Origin: Desulfofalx alkaliphila DSM 12257
Lineage (GTDB): Bacteria; Bacillota; Desulfotomaculia; Desulfotomaculales; Desulfohalotomaculaceae
DNA length: 64,000 nucleotides
Assembly (NCBI RefSeq): GCF_000711975.1
Contig: NZ_KL544001.1
Span: 93,362-157,361 of the forward strand
Reading direction: 5' to 3'
The notes under the pieces are model-generated. The model was not told the origin of the DNA. It saw only the letters and a list, made by a program, of their open reading frames with translations, and made no database searches. Positions 59,744 through 64,000 of the stretch are shown one piece after another; the first letter of the stretch is position 1; each line of letters opens with the position of its first letter. A program made the position numbers and the translations under genes.

Positions 59744-60941
59744 TAAATTGTTAGATCAAGAAGAAATAGACTTATTAATGAATAATCCGCAAACAGAACA
59801 GCAGCCGTCCGGGGATACCTCCGACACCGTAAACGCTGAACCGGAACAGTTGCTAAACCCTGATGAAAGGGATGCCCTGGGTGAGGTAGGCAATATTTCT
59901 ATGGGTTCTGCCTCCACCACCCTATCAGAAATATTGAGTCAAAAGGTAAATATTACCCATCCCAAGGTGAGGATAACAACTAAGCAGGAACTTTTTGACA
60001 GTTTTTCCGTACCCTATTTGATAATTAAGGTGGATTTTATTGACGGGTTAAATGGCTTTAATGTTCTGGTGATGAGGGTGCAAGATGCCCTGGTGGTTGC
60101 CGATCTGATGATGGGTGGGGAAGGAACCCCTCAACATGTCCAATTGGGGGATATGGAAATCAGTGCCGCATCAGAGGCCATGAATATGATGATTGGAACA
60201 GCTTCCACCGCCCTGTCGCAGATGTTCAGTAAACCGATAAACATATCACCTCCCACCACCGTAGTGTTGGAGGATGCGGGTGAAGTAGAGACCAAGGATG
60301 CTTTGCCGGAAGTGGGTACCAATGATGCTTTGGTGGTAGTTTCCTTTAAGATGTCCATTGGTGATAAGATAGTGGACACCGAACTGATGCAAATTATGGG
60401 TGTTGAGACTGCCCGGGAAAAGGCCATGCTATTGCTGCAGGATTTAACCAGCATGATTGAAGAGGAGCCTGAACCGGCCCCTGCACCGGAACCGGCACCG
60501 GCAGCACAAACAGGGGGGAATGATACCCTGAGCCAAGAAATGATTGATGCGGTGCTCAGTGCTGAAAAAGATGCCGGGCCACCGCCGGCGCCGACACCGA
60601 CACCGGCACCGGCGCCAACCACAACGCCCTTTGGCGGCGGGCTGCCCTCAAACGGCAACGGCGCCGTTGGACCGGCCCCCCGCAACCTTGACTTAATATT
60701 AGATATTCCCCTGCAGGTTTCGGTTGTATTAGGACGAGCCAAAAGGCCCATTAAAGAAGTGTTAAATATTGGGCCGGGCTCAGTGGTGGAATTGGAATCA
60801 ATTGCGGACGAGCCGGTGGAGATCTTAGTCAACGGTACACTGGTGGCCGAAGGTGAAGTTGTGGTGGTAAACGAAAACTTCGGCGTAAAAATAACCAATA
60901 TCATCAGCCCGGAGGAAAGGGTAAAGAGATTGGCCACCTAA
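59733..60941 (+). CDS. fliY: Flagellar motor switch phosphatase FliY
   Basis: 402 residues starting at TTG, 9 bases after GGAGGAGG inside fliM. An N-terminal LLDQEEIDLLMNN peptide, a CheC-like domain with the phosphatase motif EVGNISMGSASTTLSEIL, a linker rich in Pro and Ala (EPAPAPEPAPAA, PAPTPTPAPAP) and a C-terminal FliN/SpoA domain (VVLGRAKRPIKEVLNIGPGS, NENFGVKI). It both dephosphorylates CheY and forms the C ring. Last gene of the 25-kb run. Confidence 0.95.
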   Translation: MTNNKLLDQEEIDLLMNNPQTEQQPSGDTSDTVNAEPEQLLNPDERDALGEVGNISMGSASTTLSEILSQKVNITHPKVRITTKQELFDSFSVPYLIIKVDFIDGLNGFNVLVMRVQDALVVADLMMGGEGTPQHVQLGDMEISAASEAMNMMIGTASTALSQMFSKPINISPPTTVVLEDAGEVETKDALPEVGTNDALVVVSFKMSIGDKIVDTELMQIMGVETAREKAMLLLQDLTSMIEEEPEPAPAPEPAPAAQTGGNDTLSQEMIDAVLSAEKDAGPPPAPTPTPAPAPTTTPFGGGLPSNGNGAVGPAPRNLDLILDIPLQVSVVLGRAKRPIKEVLNIGPGSVVELESIADEPVEILVNGTLVAEGEVVVVNENFGVKITNIISPEERVKRLAT

Positions 60942-60946
60942 TTATG

Positions 60947-60971
60947 AAAGGCGCCCCATGGGGCGCCTTTT
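60947..60971. terminator. Terminator at end of the fla/che run
   Basis: AAAGGCGCCCC/GGGGCGCCTTT perfect stem with AT centre and TTTT tail; also works for the converging DUF1015 gene, whose stop codon overlaps its edge. Confidence 0.9.
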
Positions 60972-62319
60972 ACAGCTTTCTGATCACTAAGCCGGTATTT
61001 AATTTGGGATAAAAATAGGTGCTCTTTTGGGGCATTTTTTCTCCGCCCACCGCCACAGCGGTTACTTCTTCCACCAGGGTGGGGTTCATGAAAAAGACAC
61101 ATTGGTACTGGCCGCTGTCTACCAGTTTCAATGCCCCGGCCTCTTCCTGGGTGTAGGTTAGATTTGATTCCTTAGCCCGCTGTTCACTGCCAATTCCCAA
61201 AAGCCTTTCTAAAATTGCGGTGTGCAAAACTGATACGTCGAGCCCCTGCCAGGCCAAGGATTTTTCCCTGGGCATCAGCCTGTCCATGGCGGCTTCGCTT
61301 TCTAAAGTGACCACATAGCCCGTATTGCCCCCGGCATACAGGCCAAAGGCCCGGCGGTGGTTAATTCCCATTCCCCTGTCAAAACCGCCCTTACGGTAAA
61401 CCTGGTCTAAAAACTCAGCAATATTACTGCCGTCCGGGTTCACCGGCACAGGGTCCACGACAAACTCTTCCTTCAATTGTTCAAGCAGCCTAGACAAGTT
61501 GAAGTTTGCTACATTTTTGACCAAGCGGTGGGTGGGCAGGATTATCAGTCCCGGGTCATATAAATTGACCAGGGTCATCATGACGTAATCATAGGCCTGG
61601 TCACCGGGCTCGCCCGTCAGACCTTCTTCTTCCCTGCGGTAATTGCGGTAATTTAATGAAGTTTCATAGCGATGGTGCCCGTCGGCAATAAAGATGCGCT
61701 GCTTTTCCATGGCCTCCTGCACCTTTTTAATTGCCTCTTCATCCTTAATGACGGTTAAACGGTGGGTGATGCCTTCTTCATCGGTGAACTCCAAGTCAAG
61801 GTCATTCCCTGCCGCCTCTTCGATTATCTTGTCTATGGTTAAGGAATGGTCTGCATAAAGACCAAAGATAGGGCTGAAGTTGGCCTTGCAGGCTTTCATT
61901 AGCGCCAGGCGGTCAGCCTTATGTTTAGGCAGTGTTTCTTCGTGGGGAAGAACAACTCCCTTTTCGTAGGGTTCAATTTTAACTCCACAGATAAAGCCGG
62001 TACGTGTTTTCTCTGTTCCGTTAACCACATATTGCTGCTGGTAGCGGTACAGGGCCGGTTTTTCTTCCTGCAGCAGCACCTTTTTTTCTATCCATTCATT
62101 AAAGGTTTTTGCCGCCCGGGTGTAACGGTTGTCTGTATCGGTATCGGTGGCATTGATTTTTCCGTATTCTAACCGGATGATGTTATAGGGGTTTTTGTCG
62201 TAATACTGCTGTTGGGCAGCCGGGCTAATTACGTCGTAGGGCGGCGTAACCACCTGGGACATGTCGCCTACTAAATCCAAATTATAACGCAGCCCCCTAA
62301 TAGGCACGATTGTTGCCAA
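60970..62319 (-). CDS. DUF1015 family protein
   Basis: 449 residues from TTG behind AAAGGAGCG. The family hallmark is the start PIRGLRYNLDLVGDMSQVVT followed by PPYDVISPAAQQQYY, and FIADGHHRYETSLNYRN in the middle (conserved D-G-H-H-R). DUF1015 proteins are large, soluble and of unknown activity; the DGHHR motif suggests an enzyme. No link with motility is visible. Confidence 0.9.
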   Translation of the reverse strand: MATIVPIRGLRYNLDLVGDMSQVVTPPYDVISPAAQQQYYDKNPYNIIRLEYGKINATDTDTDNRYTRAAKTFNEWIEKKVLLQEEKPALYRYQQQYVVNGTEKTRTGFICGVKIEPYEKGVVLPHEETLPKHKADRLALMKACKANFSPIFGLYADHSLTIDKIIEEAAGNDLDLEFTDEEGITHRLTVIKDEEAIKKVQEAMEKQRIFIADGHHRYETSLNYRNYRREEEGLTGEPGDQAYDYVMMTLVNLYDPGLIILPTHRLVKNVANFNLSRLLEQLKEEFVVDPVPVNPDGSNIAEFLDQVYRKGGFDRGMGINHRRAFGLYAGGNTGYVVTLESEAAMDRLMPREKSLAWQGLDVSVLHTAILERLLGIGSEQRAKESNLTYTQEEAGALKLVDSGQYQCVFFMNPTLVEEVTAVAVGGEKMPQKSTYFYPKLNTGLVIRKL

Positions 62320-62408
62320 TGTTATTTCGCTCCTTTCGCTGTTTGAGAAATATATTCCATTTTAGTATAGTTGCCCATAAGTTACAAGTACAGCTTGTGG
62401 ACAAGCCG

Positions 62409-62729
62409 CTAGTCACTTATTCTTGTCCAGCGGTTGAGGTCCCTTTTGTAATATTTTTCCATGGTGCGCTTAAAGGCGTCTTCTAAATCTATGTTCATGC
62501 TGTTTGCCATACAGGCAACTATAAACATAATGTCACCGAGCTCTAGGGCCAGATCCCCCGGTTCTTCGGTGGGCTTTTTGGGTTTTTGACCATAGCGGTG
62601 ATTGATCTCCCTTGCCAGTTCACCCACCTCCTCTGACATCCTGGCCATCATGGAAAGCGGGTGCCAGTAGCCCTCTTCAAATTGACTAATCCATTTATGT
62701 ACCTCTTTTTGCATATCTTTAAGTTCCAT
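62409..62729 (-). CDS. MazG-like nucleotide pyrophosphohydrolase
   Basis: 106 residues from ATG 62729, which follows GGGGGAAGGG; longer in-frame starts add a stretch without a ribosome site. One MazG fold with acidic motifs EEVGELAREI and ELGDIMFIVACMAN (E-x-x-E and E-x-x-D metal ligands). Such enzymes remove unusual NTPs. It is a single-domain type, closer to the short MazG-like group than to full MazG. Confidence 0.85.
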   Translation of the reverse strand: MELKDMQKEVHKWISQFEEGYWHPLSMMARMSEEVGELAREINHRYGQKPKKPTEEPGDLALELGDIMFIVACMANSMNIDLEDAFKRTMEKYYKRDLNRWTRISD

Positions 62730-62900
62730 CTTTGCCCTTCCCCCTATATATCCAATGCTCTTGGTAATAATGTATAAAATATCAAAGATTAGCATATTTT
62801 GCAATTGGGCCTTTACTTGTCATAAAGCGGGGGGTCCCTTAGTAATATTAATTAACCGGTCATGTCTGTAATTAAATTGTTTAAATGGGGGGAATGGGGT

Positions 62901-63629
62901 GTGAGGATTCCGCAGTTAAATTTTAATATTCCTTACCGGTATCGAAAACTTGTACTGCCGGTGGGGCTGGTCTTGGTGGCTTTGCTGCTGCTGTGGCTGG
63001 CGGCTTCAGTCTTTAAGGCAGGCAGTGAGAAGGTAAATGCCGATGAACTTTTAAACAAAAGTTTACATAATACCCTGAACAGTAAGAGCTACCGCTTTGA
63101 TATTGAGTGCCGGTTGGGGGAAAACAAAGACCTCATCAGTAAGGTTCAGGGTGAAAGGGTAGGAAATGAGCAGGTGCATATTAAGGGCTCTTTAATTAAT
63201 TCTCCGGTGGAGTTTGTGCAGTATTATGACAACACCTATATGAAGGACCCCTTTACAGAGCAATGGCTGACCCTGCAGGGCAATCAGCTGGCCCAGGCAG
63301 AATCCTTTATAATTGAATTAAACCCGCTGGCTAATTTTAATTTTAAAGATGTGCCGGTGTTAAATTATGCAGGCCGGGAAGAATTGGACGGCCAGGAAAT
63401 GCAGGTGTTGGAATTACAGCCCAATGTGCACATTCCTTTTTTAGAAAACCAATTTAACACCTTCAATTACAAGCTGTGGATTGACCCCAAGGATCAGCGT
63501 ATAAAAAGGGCAGTAATTGACGCCGGCCACACAGGCAACCCCAGGGCATTAATGAATTTAGATTTAAGACTGTATGACTATGACCATGAAATAGTAATTC
63601 AGCCCCCCCTTGACGATAAAAGAGATTAG
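62901..63629 (+). CDS. Membrane-anchored protein of unknown function, LppX/LolA-like
   Basis: 242 residues from GTG 62901 behind GGGGGG; ATG 62862 is in frame but without a ribosome site. One membrane helix near the start (LVLPVGLVLVALLLLWLAAS) is followed by an outside domain with a beta-rich pattern (SYRFDIECRLGENKDLISKV, FVQYYDNTYMKDPFTEQWLT). This resembles DUF6612/LppX-LolA type lipid-carrier folds that follow a membrane anchor, but the match is by pattern only. Adjacent to an IS element. Confidence 0.65.
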   Translation: MRIPQLNFNIPYRYRKLVLPVGLVLVALLLLWLAASVFKAGSEKVNADELLNKSLHNTLNSKSYRFDIECRLGENKDLISKVQGERVGNEQVHIKGSLINSPVEFVQYYDNTYMKDPFTEQWLTLQGNQLAQAESFIIELNPLANFNFKDVPVLNYAGREELDGQEMQVLELQPNVHIPFLENQFNTFNYKLWIDPKDQRIKRAVIDAGHTGNPRALMNLDLRLYDYDHEIVIQPPLDDKRD

Positions 63630-63639
63630 GCTCCGGTGC

Positions 63640-64000
63640 AGAAAAAAGGAAAGAAGGGACCACATAGTGTAAAATTGTTGTAGGAAAAAAAGAAACAAGA
63701 GACCACTCTTTTTGGTAAAATAAAGTCGACCAAAACCCAAATTACCAAAGGAGTGTCTCTTGTGAATACTATTCTACTACAAAAATGCGAAAAATTCATT
63801 GAGCAATTATTAAATTTTTTTGCTTCAGATAGAATTAAGGCCATTGAAGAGATGGAAACCACCTTAAAAGAATACACGGACAATTTTATTGTGGATATGA
63901 TGAGTGCATATCTTGAAGCCCTTGATAAATCTATAGTAGAAGACAAAACCGGCCGTAAAAACAAAGGTCTGGTAATACAAAGAAAAAATGATAAACGAGA
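63640..64000 (+). mobile_element. Left part of an ISLre2-type insertion sequence
   Basis: The transposase start at 63762 and an AT-rich leader with no gene show an IS of the ISLre2 (UPF0236) family that runs past the window. The left end is not resolved: a terminal inverted repeat cannot be confirmed without the right end. It must lie after the stop at 63629. Confidence 0.7.
63762..64000 (+). CDS. ISLre2-family (UPF0236) transposase, N-terminal part
   Basis: Starts at GTG behind AAAGGAG and stays open for 79 codons to the window edge. The reading NTILLQKCEKFIEQLLNFFA, then VDMMSAYLEALDKSIVEDKT and KNKGLVIQRKNDKR, follows the N-terminal pattern of UPF0236 transposases. Full proteins are about 450-480 residues, so most of it lies outside. 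Confidence 0.82.
   Translation, partial: MNTILLQKCEKFIEQLLNFFASDRIKAIEEMETTLKEYTDNFIVDMMSAYLEALDKSIVEDKTGRKNKGLVIQRKNDKR

Noticed and set aside
60131..60937. 268-codon minus-strand frame opposite fliY
   Set aside because: It mirrors the fliY linker and SpoA domain; product is Ser/Thr/Gly-rich, with no ribosome site or family pattern.

Overview
The window looks like the chromosome of a spore-forming, anaerobic Firmicute, most like Desulfotomaculum and its relatives (Peptococcaceae sensu lato). The reasons are strong AGGAGG-type ribosome sites with frequent TTG and GTG starts, a PerR/reverse-rubrerythrin oxidative-stress pair, a GerMN-domain lipoprotein, comB, a sigma-D type motility regulon with FliW/CsrA control, and a FliY/CheC/CheD chemotaxis set. 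This placement is inferred from gene content only.

Layout. 1-622: five tRNA genes (Asp, Phe, Gly, Leu, Cys) in two groups, each closed by a terminator. 650-14535: housekeeping and accessory genes. These are PerR with a PerR box over its own -10, reverse rubrerythrin, a class A penicillin-binding protein, class II fructose-1,6-bisphosphatase, a DUF1294 membrane protein, an unlisted 50-residue DUF1540 protein, a two-component system with a GerMN lipoprotein, a minus-strand unit of HAM1-like NTP pyrophosphatase, SIR2-like protein and PpaX-like phosphatase, a YczE-type membrane protein, a zinc-finger protein of unknown role, and comB.

14701-32841: the first motility block, motAB-cheWAB, flgMN-flgKL-(unknown)-fliW-csrA-flagellin, then fliD-fliS-fliT-like-flaG. 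The flagellin and fliD promoters match the sigma-D consensus. The flagellin leader has a hairpin with GGA in the loop, a likely CsrA site, just downstream of fliW-csrA. Palindromes starting with GTAG (REP-like) sit in the leaders of flgM, flgK and fliW. A HEPN/MNT toxin-antitoxin pair lies between flagellin and fliD, bounded by a 17-bp direct repeat. Two lipoprotein genes follow flaG.

32865-35415: a cyclic-nucleotide-binding/DUF2225 fusion protein on the minus strand, and a DegT-family aminotransferase homologue that has lost the PLP lysine. 35572-60941: a 25-kb same-strand run, flgBC-fliE-fliFGHIJK-flgD-(TIGR02530)-flgE-fliL-fliN-fliOPQR-flhBAFG-pilZ-fliA-flgF/G-like-flgG-cheD-cheR-cheC-cheY-fliM-fliY, ending at a strong terminator. 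It encodes the basal body, export apparatus, hook, switch, sigma-D and chemotaxis adaptation. The small fliN gene is split by an apparent frameshift in a run of eight C.

60970-64000: a DUF1015 protein and a MazG-like pyrophosphohydrolase on the minus strand, a membrane-anchored protein of unknown function, and the start of an ISLre2-type (UPF0236) insertion sequence cut by the window edge.

Best candidates for something new: the HAM1-SIR2(-PpaX) operon, the repeat-bounded HEPN/MNT insertion inside the flagellar locus, the lysine-less DegT protein next to flgB, and the frameshifted fliN.
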